Both the position numbers and the translations under genes were made by a program. From Chrysochromulina tobinii (lineage: Eukaryota; Haptophyta; Prymnesiales; Chrysochromulinaceae): a DNA stretch of 62,738 nt. This document shows, piece after piece, positions 11,101 to 21,555 of this stretch; within the stretch, counting starts at the first letter, position 1, and the number at the start of each line of letters is the position of its first letter. The notes beneath the pieces are model-generated. The model had not been told where the DNA came from. It searched no databases and saw nothing but the letters and a program-made list of their open reading frames with translations. Where the stretch lies: positions 1-62,738 of the forward strand of contig JWZX01003380.1 of assembly GCA_001275005.1 (NCBI GenBank), given 5' to 3'.

Positions 11101-12903
11101 CCTCGTGGGGGCATCTCGACCGCCTCGAAAGTGCGTGCGGACTGCGGCGTGGTCTCGAGCAGAATGGGCAGCGCCATGCGCGTCGCCAAGTTGATGCGGA
11201 CGAGTTTGCCCGAAGGGCCCATCGGGAGCGCCGAGGAGTGCACCAAGATCTCGAGCCACTTGCTTGGATGCAGGCGCAGCGAGCAATATTGACGAAGCTC
11301 GCTCAGCGTCGGCCGCTCACACCCTGCCTTGGTGACCACGCACACGCCGACGACCTCCTGCAGCGTCGCGTGGGGCATCGAGAAGGCGGCGCACTGCGCT
11401 ACCTTCGGATGCGTAACCAACACGTCTTCGATCTCCGCAGGCGCGATCGTCTCGCCTCCACGCTTGATGGTCTCCTTCGCACGGCCGGTGACGAACAAGT
11501 AGCCATCGGCGTCAAGGTAGCCGTTGTCGCCCGTCTGGAACCAGCCGTTGTCCCCGATGCCCACGCCTCTCACGCTCTCGCCACCGTCGGGGGTCCATGT
11601 CATGTATCCGCGGAAAAGAGGGCAACCGCGCACGGCGATTGCACCGACCTCCCCGTGGGGCAGAGCCTCGCCAGCAGCGCCCTGGATCTGCATCGCGGGG
11701 CCGATTGGGATGCCCGACGAGTCCGGGCTTCTGCAATGCATACGTCGGGGGCGGCGCCGCCAGCGGCATGCATTCCGTCATTCCGTAGGAGGGTGCGATC
11801 GTGACGAAGCGGGCTTCCCCCTCGGCATCCCCGTACACAGCGCGCGAGTACACCTCGCGCATCTCCGTAGCGAGCGCAGCGGGGAGGCCGCCGGCCGCGT
11901 TCGCGACGTAGCGCAGCTTCGGGCGCGCCTCCGGAGGGTGGGCGACGAGCTCGTCGAGATAAAGTCGATGCATCGACGGGGACGCATAGTACCAAGTCGC
12001 TCCCCACCCGCATGCATGTTCCCAAAACGGTTTGGGCGCGAAGCCGCCGAGATGGGCGACCGCGCCGCCCGAGAGGATGGGGGCAACCACGCTGCGCAGG
12101 ATGCCACCGACGTGGTGCAGCGGCATCTGGCTCACGCAGAGGTCCTCCGCACCAAGCGGCACAGACGCCGCGATGCAAAGGGCGCCAGCAACCACGTCCT
12201 CCAACAGGTGCGGTACGAGCTTCTTCTGGCCAGTGGTGCCAGACGTCTGCAGCAGCACGGCCGTGTCCTCGCGCGTGAGCCAGCGAGGGCTCGGCCGCGG
12301 GCTCGACCCCCCCGTGGTCCGTGACCCCCTCTGGGCGTCGAAGTAGCATCGGAGGGAGAAGAGGGTTGCCGCAAGAGGGGGGGAGCGGCTGGTGCCCTGG
12401 GCGGGGCCTGCTTCGAAGAGGAGAATGCTGAGCTCATGGGCCACGCGCTGCGTGAGAAGCTCGCCGCGAAGCTTGTCCTGGAAGCCGATCACCACGGTCG
12501 CACGCACCGACCGCAGGTCCCCCACCAACTCGTCATCTGTCGATGCGATGCTAAGTGGAATTGCAGTCGCCCGGCACATGACCGAGATGAGGGCCACGAC
12601 CATCTGGGGGCCGTCGGGAAAGAGGAGCGCCACACGGTCGTCCGGTCCAACTTGGTACTCGTCGAGCACGCTGAGCCCCGAAGCCGCAAAGTTGTGCAGC
12701 TCTGCATGTGTGATGGCTGGGCAATTTTTGGCGACGTAAATCGCTGGGCGATCAGTTTGCGGAAGCGCGTCGAGCAGCGTGTCGAACTTGAATGCTTCTT
12801 GGGCGCTTGCACCTCGGATCAAGCCGCTCTCGTCCCGCTCGCGCTCGAGCTGCTCGATCGCCTCAGACGACGGCACGCCGTCCTCGAGCCTGCTTTTCGA
12901 CAT
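8115..12903 (-). CDS. NRPS-like protein: adenylation, carrier and Pls-type terminal domain
   Basis: About 1,595 residues when one surplus base near 11723-11727 is ignored; the open frame changes register there. The start is the ATG at 12903 (MSKSRLEDG). The N-terminal half is an AMP-binding enzyme: LLQTSGTTGQKK (A3), SYGMTEC (A5), TGDNGYLDADGYLFVTGR (A7/A8), and an A10-like GPSGKLVR with the catalytic lysine. A carrier domain follows with the phosphopantetheine site GASSLVVGQL. The C-terminal ~800 residues combine membrane segments with left-handed beta-helix-like repeats (LGASIGPDVSI, IGARACLDSTAH, VVVGDDCVV), as in the NRPS terminal domain of poly-lysine-synthetase-like enzymes. Such proteins activate an amino acid or acyl group, load it on the carrier and release it by the membrane-embedded part. 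The substrate is unknown. It is head-to-head with the FTR chain gene. Confidence 0.85.
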
Positions 12904-12957
12904 GGGACCCAACTCTCGCGCTCCCTCGATTCGCCCGCAGATTCCACATGACTCAAC

Positions 12958-12989
12958 TCATGAAAGTTTCACCCCCAAAACTTTCATGA
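12958..12989. promoter_or_regulatory. Perfect 12-bp inverted repeat in a shared promoter
   Basis: TCATGAAAGTTT at 12958-12969 is repeated in reverse complement as AAACTTTCATGA at 12978-12989, with an 8-base loop. It lies about 55 bp upstream of the NRPS-like start codon and 120 bp upstream of the FTR chain start, which are divergent. It could be a palindromic operator or a hairpin in a leader RNA. No factor can be named. Confidence 0.5.
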
Positions 12990-13111
12990 GGTCAAAAGGA
13001 CTCATTATTTTTCATTTTCGAGATCGCGAGAGACAACAAAAGGCCATTCGTCAGAAGGCACGTGCTTCGTGTTGAGGAGTTTGACGAAACCCCACTGAGA
13101 TCGTCTTGTCA

Positions 13112-13614
13112 ATGAAAACTCCGATCACGATGCGCGTTTCTCCGATCACGACGCTGCTGCTGCTGCTGCTGCTGCCAGCCGGCTGGGCTCTCACTCGCGT
13201 GCCACTGGGCGCAGCGGGCAGCGCGCGTGGGTGGTGCAGCACGGCGGAGCGCATGGCGCACCTGGCGGGTGCTGCACCCATGAGCGGCTCTCAGCGGGGG
13301 TGGGCGGCAGCTTGCACGCACCGCAGTTCCCGCAACATTCGCTGCGGGCTCCTGTCGGGGCTCAAAGTGGATGGTCGACGATGGTCCGATCCTGCAGTCC
13401 GGGGCAAAAGGTGCGCGTCTCCAAGCAGGTCACATTTATGCACGTTCCCGGCCACAAAGATGGCTTTCAGGCGCAGGGCTCTGTGGGGATTGTGACGCGC
13501 GTGATCGACGAGTCGAACCTCTCGCCCAATCGAAAAGTCAAGATTCAATTCGAGGAGCCGAAGAAGTGGGCGGGGCACTTTGAGTCGTTTGAGCTCGAGG
13601 TCGTTGCCTCGTAG
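13112..13614 (+). CDS. Ferredoxin-thioredoxin reductase variable chain-like protein, plastid-targeted
   Basis: The 3' part encodes a small SH3-like beta barrel resembling the variable (alpha) chain of ferredoxin-thioredoxin reductase. That chain supports the catalytic Fe-S subunit which passes photosynthetic electrons to thioredoxins. Visible landmarks are GQKVRVSKQVTFMHVPGHK, then QGSVGIV, SPNRKVKIQFEEP and a final GHFESFELE. The 5' part, from the ATG at 13112, encodes a signal peptide (a run of leucines then PAGWA), as expected for bipartite targeting to a secondary plastid. The two parts are in different frames. A GT-AG intron at 13300-13397 (98 nt) joins them in frame, giving SQRGPGQKVRV; a single-base indel is the alternative. 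The family call rests on pattern recall and is moderately secure. Confidence 0.7.
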
Positions 13615-14273
13615 GAGCGTGCTGCCGATTGCGCATGCCCCCGCCAGCAGGCGCCACGCAGTGCATCGTGCACCGAGCACAAACTCACAATAATTGCTAT
13701 GTGATCGCCATCACGTGAGCTCATCGGCTGTACAGAGCCGGTCGCACCTTCCGAACTGTCCACCCGTCGCCTGCGCGTCGCGTTGCAGCGGCGCACCACA
13801 TATCGCCGCTGTGGGGCGCCGGGCCGGTCCGCAAGCGCAACGCCAACGGGGCGGGGACGATGCCGTAAGGTACATTGGGAGTTTGGCTCCGAATCGCGCA
13901 ACGCCTCATGCCATGTTATGTAGCATGTGACATGCCGTGGTGTGTTTACTTCTCAATATTAAGTAGCATCTCAAGTCAAACTCGACTCACAAGACCGAGA
14001 CCCGCGAGACACGCGCGCCGCCCGGCTGCGGGTCGCGCTAGGCACAGAGCACTGCGGATGGCGCGCTCGCATCTCTCGCCGTGCCAGTAGCCGTCCCTAT
14101 CACCTCATTGACGAATCGCGACGGCTCTCTCATGGTTCATGTACGCGCGTGCCACGCGCCACGAGTGGAGAGGACGTTCAGCGGAGAAAAGCCCTGTGGC
14201 ACCGAACCTGGCTCCGAACCGGCTCGACATCTTCCGCCTACCTAGCGTGCCCCTCCAGCCAGCAGAATAGCGC
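13615..14273. other. Intergenic, convergent
   Basis: This lies between the stop of the FTR chain gene and the stop of the CFAP97-hydrolase-IQ gene. Nothing was recognised. Confidence 0.5.
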
Positions 14274-17115
14274 TCACTCCGCTTCGCCCGCCGGCGCCGA
14301 TTGTGCTGGAGACTTGCGCGCCAATTTGCCACGCTGCATCTTCTGAAGCTTAGCGGCGGCGGCGTCTAGCTCGGCGCGCTCCTCCGCCACTTGCCGCCGG
14401 GCGAGCTGCCCACGTCGCGCGGCCGCGAGCTTGGTGGCTGCGTCCTTGCGTTCGGCGACCTCCGCCTTCGCCGCCTGGCGCCCCACACGGCCGCGCGCAA
14501 TGGCCTGCATCTTCACAGCGGCTTCGTCTTCGTCCATGACGCGCCTCCCCTCGGAGGCATGAGCTCGTGCTTTGAACAGCTCCAGGTCCGAGGTGGCCGT
14601 GAAATCAGACAGCTTCTCCTTCCCCTCTGCCTTGCGGAACGCCTCCGTGTTTGGCGTGAGGAAGTCCCTCTGGGCACGAGCGTCGCGGCCTCGTTTGATG
14701 GCCTGGATACGCGTCGCGGCGAGTTGGCGCTGCGCCTCGAGCGCCTCCTCATGCTTCTGCTGCGCGAGGGCACCTCCACGCCCATGCGCCTCGACGAGGC
14801 CGACGGCATCGGCCTTGACCTCGAGAGCGCGGCGCTTAATCGCGCGATCCTCCGGCCAAGCCCGAAGAGCCGTACGTGAACGCCACATCGTTGCGCGCCT
14901 TGCGCCCGCGGGTGAGGGCCTGCACGCGGACGGCCGCCGCCTCGTGCTCCGCATCGTAGTCCACGGTCCACTTGACCGTCGTGGGAGCCGACGGCTTGAT
15001 GACGACCTTCTTGGTGGCGACGGACTTGCGCGCGGCGCGGCCTCGCGTGAGCGCCTGCAGCTTGAGCGCAGCCTGAGCGCGCTCCTCTTCTTCCGCCGTG
15101 TCCGCCGAGGCGCCGATGCCGCCATCGTCCGTGCCAAGACGACCGCCGGCATCAAGGCTGGCGGCTGCGGCAGCCTTCGAAGGCTGGAACTCCTGCTTGG
15201 CCGGCAAGGGCAGCTTCAGCGCGTCGCAGAGGAACTCAGCCGCCTGGCAGAGGGCCTCGAGCGCCCGTGGCATGAGAGGGAAGAAGGTGTGCCATGCGTG
15301 GAGCACGCCATCCCAGAGCTGCACGCGCACGTCGGCGCCGGCGCCCTTGGCGAGGTTCTCGAGCTCGTACGAGTCATCGACGAGCACCTCAGAGAGGCCG
15401 ACCTGCACGAGCGTGGGTGGCAGACCGAGGAGAGAAGGGGACGAGCCGTGCACTGGCGACACCGCCGGATCAGATGCGGAGATGCCCGTCTCGCCGAGGT
15501 AGGCGCGCGAGATGCCCAGCAGCCGCTTGCGCTGCATCACTGGGTCGCGCGCCTCGTTCGCCACGTATGACTGGCCCGAGCAGGTCAGGTCAAGCCATGG
15601 CGAGGCGAGCACGATCGCCGCCGGCTCCATGAGCTTGCGGCTGCTTGTCTGGCGTGAAAGCATGGCGAGGGCGAGTGCGCCGCCAGACGACTCCGCGAAG
15701 AGCGCGAGCTGCTTGGGCGGCACGCCTCCGCACAGCGGCATCGAGCCGAGCGCGGCGTATGCGGCCGAGAGATCATCGAGCGCGGCCGGGTACGGGTGTT
15801 CGGGGGCGAGCCGTAGCGTGGGCGTCGCCACGGGTGCGCCCACGAGCTCAGATAGCTTGGCCGCGAGGTGGCGACCTGCGCGCGGCGAGCCGGTGACGAA
15901 CATGCCACCGTGCACGAGCACGAGCAGCGTGGGCACGATGGGCGCCTCGCCGCTGCTGCTGCCGCCGCGCAGCAGCGCTGCCGCACGCGGGTGCGTCACT
16001 ACCTCGGTGGGCACGCCACCCGCATCGACCGTCTCGACGCGCACGTCAGCGGGAATCGGGTGCACGCCCTCCATGAGTGAATCGCGGGCGAGGCGCATCT
16101 CGGCGAGGGACGAGGAGGCACCACGCATGTGGCGCGAGAGCAGGTCGAGCACCTGCAGCACCACCGCGTCAACGCCGCTACTCTTTGCCATCGCTCCGCC
16201 CTTTTTGGATCCCGGCCGCGTGCCTGCCGAGGTCGAGGTTCGCTTGGCGATCGGCGCGAGCACTTTGCGACCGGTGCTGGCGCCATCCGGCGTTGAGCGA
16301 ATGGCCGTGTCCGCTGTTGCCAGGCGCCCTGCCCCGCCCGTGGGCGACATGGGCCGCGGCAACGAGTGCGACGCGAGCCAAGCCCGTCTTTTATGGTCGT
16401 CCTTGTCGAGCTTGGTGATGTCGTAGGTGGGCTTGCACGTCTGGAGGCGCGCGACCAGCGCGCGATTCTCCACCTCGATGCGCAAGCGCTCGTTGCGGCG
16501 GAGCGACAGGTTGAGAGACGTTGGCTCCATCGCCGCGCCAAAGGCGGTTGTCTCGGCCGAGATCCAGTGGTCGATGACGGGCACCATGTTCGGCGTCAGG
16601 CGGATGCCGCCGGTCCAGTCGCGCGTTCCCACGGTCGGGTTGCGCGAGCGGCGCAGGATCTTGGACAGCTTTTCGAGGAGCACGGTGTTTTCCTGCTCAA
16701 TCTCAGCGAACCGCTCGTCCTGGATCTGCGCGCGCTTGAGGTTGGCGCGGACGTGGTTGTACATCGGCTGCTTCTGCTCTCGCACGCCGTTGCGCAGGCC
16801 ACCCCAGCGCGTGTCCACCTGTGGACTCATCTCATACAGATTGCGCAGGTGCCGCCCGTGCGTCTCCTGCTGCGCGCGTGTGGCAACCGTCTGGTTGGAG
16901 ATGGGCATGGTGGCCCCAATGCGCTTTGGAACGAACGCCTGCAACATGGATGGGAGGCAAATGTGTGAGCGCTGGGCGTACGAGCGCTGTGGGCAGCGTG
17001 CCAGCGAGCTCAGGCCGTGGTCTCTGGCGCGGCGCGCGCGCGTGCTCTCAGCGCGCAGGCGGCCGGCGAGCAAGTCCGAGCAAACCATTGTTGAAAGACC
17101 CAACGACAATTTCAT
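14274..17115 (-). CDS. Fusion protein: CFAP97 domain, alpha/beta hydrolase, IQ motifs
   Basis: About 930-947 residues. The first ATG is at 17115, but ATGs at 16947 (MLQAFVPKR) or 16908 (MPISNQT) are more natural starts. Around residues 190-240 (counted from 17115) is a CFAP97/KIAA1430-type axonemal motif (ERLRIEVENRALVARLQT then KPTYD). At about residues 390-640 is a hormone-sensitive-lipase-type hydrolase: oxyanion HGGMF, nucleophile ESSGGALALA, final His in HAWHTF. The C-terminus holds several IQ-like calmodulin-binding helices (LQALTRGRAAR, VQALTRGRKAR, IQAIKRGRDAR, MQAIARGRVGR, LQKMQRGKLAR). The frame changes near 14836-14885. Either one surplus base or a 52-nt GT-AG intron (starting GTGGCG) restores it. 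The combination suggests a Ca2+/calmodulin-regulated flagellar esterase; that is inference. It is head-to-head with COG2. Confidence 0.82.
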
Positions 17116-17234
17116 ACGAGCAAGGTCGTCTCCAAAACCAAATGTCTATGGGCAACCCCTAATACCCTTGTGCCGAACAAGTGTGCTCTGTGCAGTTCTT
17201 CAATGTAAGAACTTGCGGGTTTCGCGCGGTGTCG

Positions 17235-19872
17235 ATGTCGGAGACTCCCTCAGAGGCGCTCCTGAGCGCGCTGAAGGCGGCGCCGAGCGCGGCCGCGTTC
17301 GTTCGGTCGATGCGCGAGACCGTGCCGCTCGAGACGATGAAGGCGTCGCTCTCCGAGCAGGAAAAGGTTCTCGGCGCCGCCCTTACCAACACGATGCAAG
17401 CCAATTTCCCGGCTCTGCACGAGGTCGTGCGCGAGGTTGGCACCGCGGAGGAGCGGCTGCGCAAGCTGTGCGACGCGATCGAAGTGAACCAGTCCAACGG
17501 TGCCGAGTTTGCGGGTAGCGTGCAGTCGCGGCTGTTCGAGTTCCAGGCGGCGATGGACGAGCGCGAGGCGCTCATCAAGCGCTCGAACGATGTGCGACTG
17601 CTGCGCCGGCTCATCGACGCGGTCAGCAACCTCGAGCACCTCAACAATGGCAGGGGCGCTGAGCCCGGCGAGAAGGACAAGGCCGCGCCGCCGCTGGTCG
17701 TCGTCAGCGCGCGCGCGCGGCGGCTCGTTCGCTCAAGCGGTGAGTACAGCCGGATCTGGGTGCTGCAGTCGCACGCGTCGCATCTGCCCGGTGCACAGCG
17801 GCTGCTCGAGCGCATCGCCATGGCGCGCACGATCTTCCTCGAGCAGCTGTGCGAGTGCCTCGGCCAAGCGCTCGAGATCGCGGAGATGGCGAGCGCGGCA
17901 GCTGCAGAGGGCAAAGGCGGGGAGGCCGATGGCGGCGCCGCCGAGGAGGAGCTCGCGCCCCCGACGCCGCCGCCGCTTTTCACGCCGCCGCCCGGGTTGG
18001 GCAGGCGCGACCGGCCGCCCCTCGATGCACTCCCACGCTTGCCGTGGGAACCACCCCTGTCAGAACTCGCTGCCGACGGCGCCACATCCGACGCCGTGCC
18101 CGCCCCCGCCAGGGCCGGCGCTAAGAAGGACCGTCCTGAGAAGCTCTTGGACGATGTCCTATGGGGCCTTTGGGCAGAGCGGTGCGGAGGACGAGGCAGG
18201 GCGTTGGGTGCGCGACTCCTGGGTGACGCCGCGGCTGCTGCCGTCGCTCGAAGCGGCCGCTAGGTCTGGTGCGTCACTCGGCGACCTTGCCGACTCGATG
18301 GTGAGCTTCGTCAATGGCCCAGCCTTCGCGCCGCTCGCGCGTGCGGACGCGCGCGGTCGCCCGCCGCTGCACCTGGTGTGCGCGGGCGTGTGGGTCGCGT
18401 GGTGCCGCTTCGTAGGTGACAAGATGGGCCACACCTTCGGCGCGGGCATCCCAGATACTTTCCACAACGCCTTTAGCGCGGTCGAGCGCGTGATCTGCGA
18501 GCTCGAGATTGCGGCGCTGCCGAAGCCTCGAATGCGACGCCACCTACGCATGCACGCTGCCACCGCCGCCGTCCGTAAGCGCTTCAACCTGCCGATCTAC
18601 TACCAGCTGCGCGTCGTCGAGGTGAGCAAGCCGCTCGAGGCAGCGCTTGCCCCAGGTCCCATCCAGCGTAAGCAGCCGACGCCTGCGGAGGGCGCTGAGG
18701 GCGTCGAGGTGGGCGCTGAGGGCGCCGCCTTGGGCGCCGGCCCGCCGGCTTCGGTGGCTGGCGGAGGAGTCGTGGCAGGGTTTGGGCTGCCGCCCTCGCC
18801 GGAGCTCACGACCATCCCGCCGGCGGCGCTCGTCACCGCCGTGCGTTACAGTTTGAGCTCGGAAGTCATCCTGCCTCCGTTGTCCGCACGCTTCTTGAAA
18901 CTGACGCTGCAATGTGTCGCGCGCTTCGACCATTGGCTTGCCTCGATGCTCCCTTCCGAGGGCGGCGCCGCCCAGGCGGCCAGCGACAGGGGTGCCGCGG
19001 GCGCTGCCGCGGGCGCTCTGGCGGACACCGAGGTTGCGTGTGCGCTCTACTTCGACGTGCAGAGTGTGCTGGCGTGGCTGGAAGCCCAAGTCGCGCCTCG
19101 GCTGCCTCGGTTGCTGCACCTGACGCCCGCGGCGGCGGCGGCACCCGCTTTGGTCGCATCGTCGCCGGCAGCCGAGCTGGGCTCGAACTCCCTCGAGGGA
19201 GTGACGAAACTCGAGGCGGATAAGGGAGTGACGAAACTCGAAGCGGATAAGGGAGTGACGAAACTCGAGGCGGAGTGTATCGGCGCGCTCGTCGAGGGAG
19301 TGACGAAACTCCGGGATAGTGCCCGCCGGCTTCGTGGGCAGCTGGTGACAGCTCAGGCAGCGGCGTGCGAGGCGCAGCTGGCGCCCGTCCGCGCCATCCC
19401 AGCCTCGTACCGTATGACGGGCAAGGGCATGCCCACACACCCCTCGTTTTTCGTCGCTCAAGTGCTCGGCCCTCTCCGTGGCTTTATGGGGGCGTCCGAG
19501 GCGCGGCTAGATGAGCCGGCACGCAGCGCGTGGGCAGTGGAAGTGGCCACCCTCGTCACCGAACAGTACTTCGCCATCGCGAGCAGCACGCTGGACACGG
19601 TGCGCAAAAATGAGCAGGCACTCTTGCGCTTGAACGCCAAGAAGCAGTCGGCCGGCGCCGGCGCGGCGGCCGGCGTGAGCGACTCATATAAGATCTGCGT
19701 GCAAATGTGCCTCGATGTGCAAGCTTACGGCGAGGAGCTCGCGGCCGTCGGAGTGCCGCCCCTCTCGCTCAGCGCCTTCGCAAAGCTGCAGGACGAGGTG
19801 CGCCCTCCAGACGATGGAACCGCCGCGCCACTAACGGATCCGGCAGAGGATGCAGGGACTCAAGGATCGTGA
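17235..19872 (+). CDS. COG2: Conserved oligomeric Golgi complex subunit 2
   Basis: COG2 is part of the lobe-A tether for retrograde vesicles at the Golgi. About 860-878 residues from the ATG at 17235 (MSETPSEALL). The N-terminal ~140 residues are helical, with the COG2-type PLETMKASL...L segment and a following coiled coil. In the C-terminal half, FNLPIYYQLRVVEVSKPLEAAL and a nearby block (SSEVILPPLSARFLKLTLQC) match the conserved COG2 core. The register shifts between 18133 and 18199. Either one surplus base or a short intron (for example 67 nt from 18133) is required. Long Ala/Gly/Pro-rich inserts interrupt the family core. One insert contains a nine-residue tandem repeat (GVTKLEADK). The 5' end faces the CFAP97-hydrolase gene. 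Confidence 0.82.
19195..19312 (+). repeat. 27-bp in-frame tandem repeat in COG2
   Basis: Three consecutive copies of a nine-codon unit encode GVTKLEADK/E, with a fourth partial copy (EGVTKL) about 18 bp further on. The copies are nearly identical at nucleotide level, so the expansion is recent. It lies in a variable insert of COG2. Confidence 0.85.
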
Positions 19873-19951
19873 CCGTGAAACGCGTAGACCGACGTTGCAA
19901 ACTTGTCCGTCCTCGTCGTGTTTTGGACGGTCGCGCGCACGGACGGCGTGA

Positions 19952-20851
19952 AAACAAGGAATCTTTTCGTCGGCACCTCAGCACACCTTCCTTCCCGGGA
20001 TCTGTGCGAGAACCGACACATTCGTTACATGGTCGTCGTTCGTGCTGCGGCGCTACATCCCAGCCACTCTCCTCGGGCGTGCATGGCCCGGACCTGCCGG
20101 CCGTCCTGCTTCTCTCGAGTTCGTGGACGCCTACCAGCAGTTGCTCGACACTGCACCATTTCCCACCAAAGCAATCACCCAGGGTGTCATTTGGGGTATG
20201 AGCGACATAACGGCGCAGGTGCAGGCCCGCGGAGCCTACAGCGCTCAGCGCACGCGCAACTTTGCGTTGCAAGGTGTTGGATCCGGCGTCTTGTGGGCGC
20301 TGTATTATGACTGGGCTGACGCGGTCGTCTCCCCTGCACCGGGCGGACCTGTGGCTCACACTGTCCTTTCCATCATGCTTGAGCAGTTTTCATGGTGCCC
20401 GCTCCTCTTTGCATTCTATCAGATCCCGTTCTCGGTATTACTCAACGGCGGGACTCTGACCGACGTGCCCCCAGCCATTCAGCGCCAGCTCAACGGCCTT
20501 CTCGTCGAATATGCAAAAGTGTGGACGCCTGCCAACCTGATCATTTACAACGTCCCCTTGGAATGGCGCCTGTTGTCGTCCAATGTTGTCGACTTTGTGT
20601 GGGGCTACATTTCGTCGGGCTTCGCCGCGGAGGCGTGCGCGCCTGAGGATGAGGCGTGCATCCTGGACGCGGAAGACGAGCTTTCGGGATTCGACGGAGC
20701 CAGGGATGCGCTTGTATCTCCTAGGGCTGTATCTCCGAGGGTCCAAACTGGAGTGGGCGTGCGACGCTATAACCTTGGACGTGGACTGCCGAGACTGCTT
20801 ACCCGCCGCCTGAAATCCGCGGCCAACAGAGCATGGATCAAGGACGCGTGA
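19952..20851 (+). CDS. Mpv17/PMP22-family membrane protein
   Basis: This is a four-helix membrane protein of the Mpv17/PMP22 family, found in the mitochondrial or peroxisomal membrane. The core begins with a segment of the form DAYQQLL then PFPTKAITQGVIWG then D..AQ. RTRNFALQGVGSGVLWALYY follows, and then the diagnostic WTPANLIIYNVPLEWR. About 60 charged residues after the last helix form an unusual C-terminal extension. The open frame runs from 19952, after an in-frame stop, but contains no ATG before the conserved core. The true start must therefore lie in an unrecognised upstream exon or beyond an indel. The arginine-rich segment just before the core (FVLRRYIPATLLGRAW) looks like a mitochondrial presequence. 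Confidence 0.8.
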   Translation, partial: KQGIFSSAPQHTFLPGICARTDTFVTWSSFVLRRYIPATLLGRAWPGPAGRPASLEFVDAYQQLLDTAPFPTKAITQGVIWGMSDITAQVQARGAYSAQRTRNFALQGVGSGVLWALYYDWADAVVSPAPGGPVAHTVLSIMLEQFSWCPLLFAFYQIPFSVLLNGGTLTDVPPAIQRQLNGLLVEYAKVWTPANLIIYNVPLEWRLLSSNVVDFVWGYISSGFAAEACAPEDEACILDAEDELSGFDGARDALVSPRAVSPRVQTGVGVRRYNLGRGLPRLLTRRLKSAANRAWIKDA

Positions 20852-21555
20852 GCAGGGGTAACCCTCAATAACGCTCACGCCCAAGAGCCTTCTAAAACAG
20901 TGCACGCTTCCAGAGCGCGCCGGATCGGCTCGAGGGTGGTGCAGTACTTGTCTGCTGGCTTGGCTGACATCGTGGTGTGAAGAAGGTACTTTTCACACGA
21001 CCATGCGATGACTATGTGGACGAATAACGATGTACTCAATAACGCGCAGGCCCAGGGCCGCCCCGCTCGGTCCTCGGAGTGTGCATCACGCCGTGATGCG
21101 TGTTCGAATTGAAATTCCCCGGCGCGCGCGAGGCGCGGGCGCGGGCTGGATGCGCGGCGCATCCGCCGGCGGCGGCGCCCATGCCGATGCGATGGGCCAT
21201 GACGTGGCGTGGCATGTGACAGGTCGGCCCTGGCCCTGGCTTAAAATTAAGAGCTCCCGCTCCGACTGACGAAAGCATGTGCCGGCTGCCGCTGCCGGCC
21301 GAGTCTCGCGAATCAGTCCGTATCTAAGCGTAACGTAATACGGTTTCGTAATAATGATACACCGCGGACGGGCGACCGGCGGCGATTGCTCCGCGGCGGT
21401 GCATCACCCTCCGCCGCTCCTACCACATGGATTTTCTGATCAGAGCCATGCACTGTGCGCTCTGCAGCCAGGCGCAGCCATGCTGAAGCCATGCTCCTCC
21501 CCGGTGCACTCACTGCACCGCCACGATGCTCCCGCAGACCCTCACTCACAAGAGA
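20852..21555. other. Intergenic, convergent
   Basis: About 700 bp between the Mpv17-family stop and the 3' end of the giant NACHT-ROCO gene. Short open frames exist, but none has domain-like content. Confidence 0.5.

Noticed and set aside
11726..11751. A 13-nt GTATGC...TTGCAG segment that would act as an ultra-short intron and fix the NRPS-like frame
   Set aside because: It is shorter than the smallest spliceosomal introns I know, and removing it deletes the expected KP before DSSG. A surplus base explains the shift more simply.
10395..11804. 469-codon open frame opposite the NRPS-like gene
   Set aside because: Low-information Arg/His/Asp-rich shadow of a conserved gene on the other strand.
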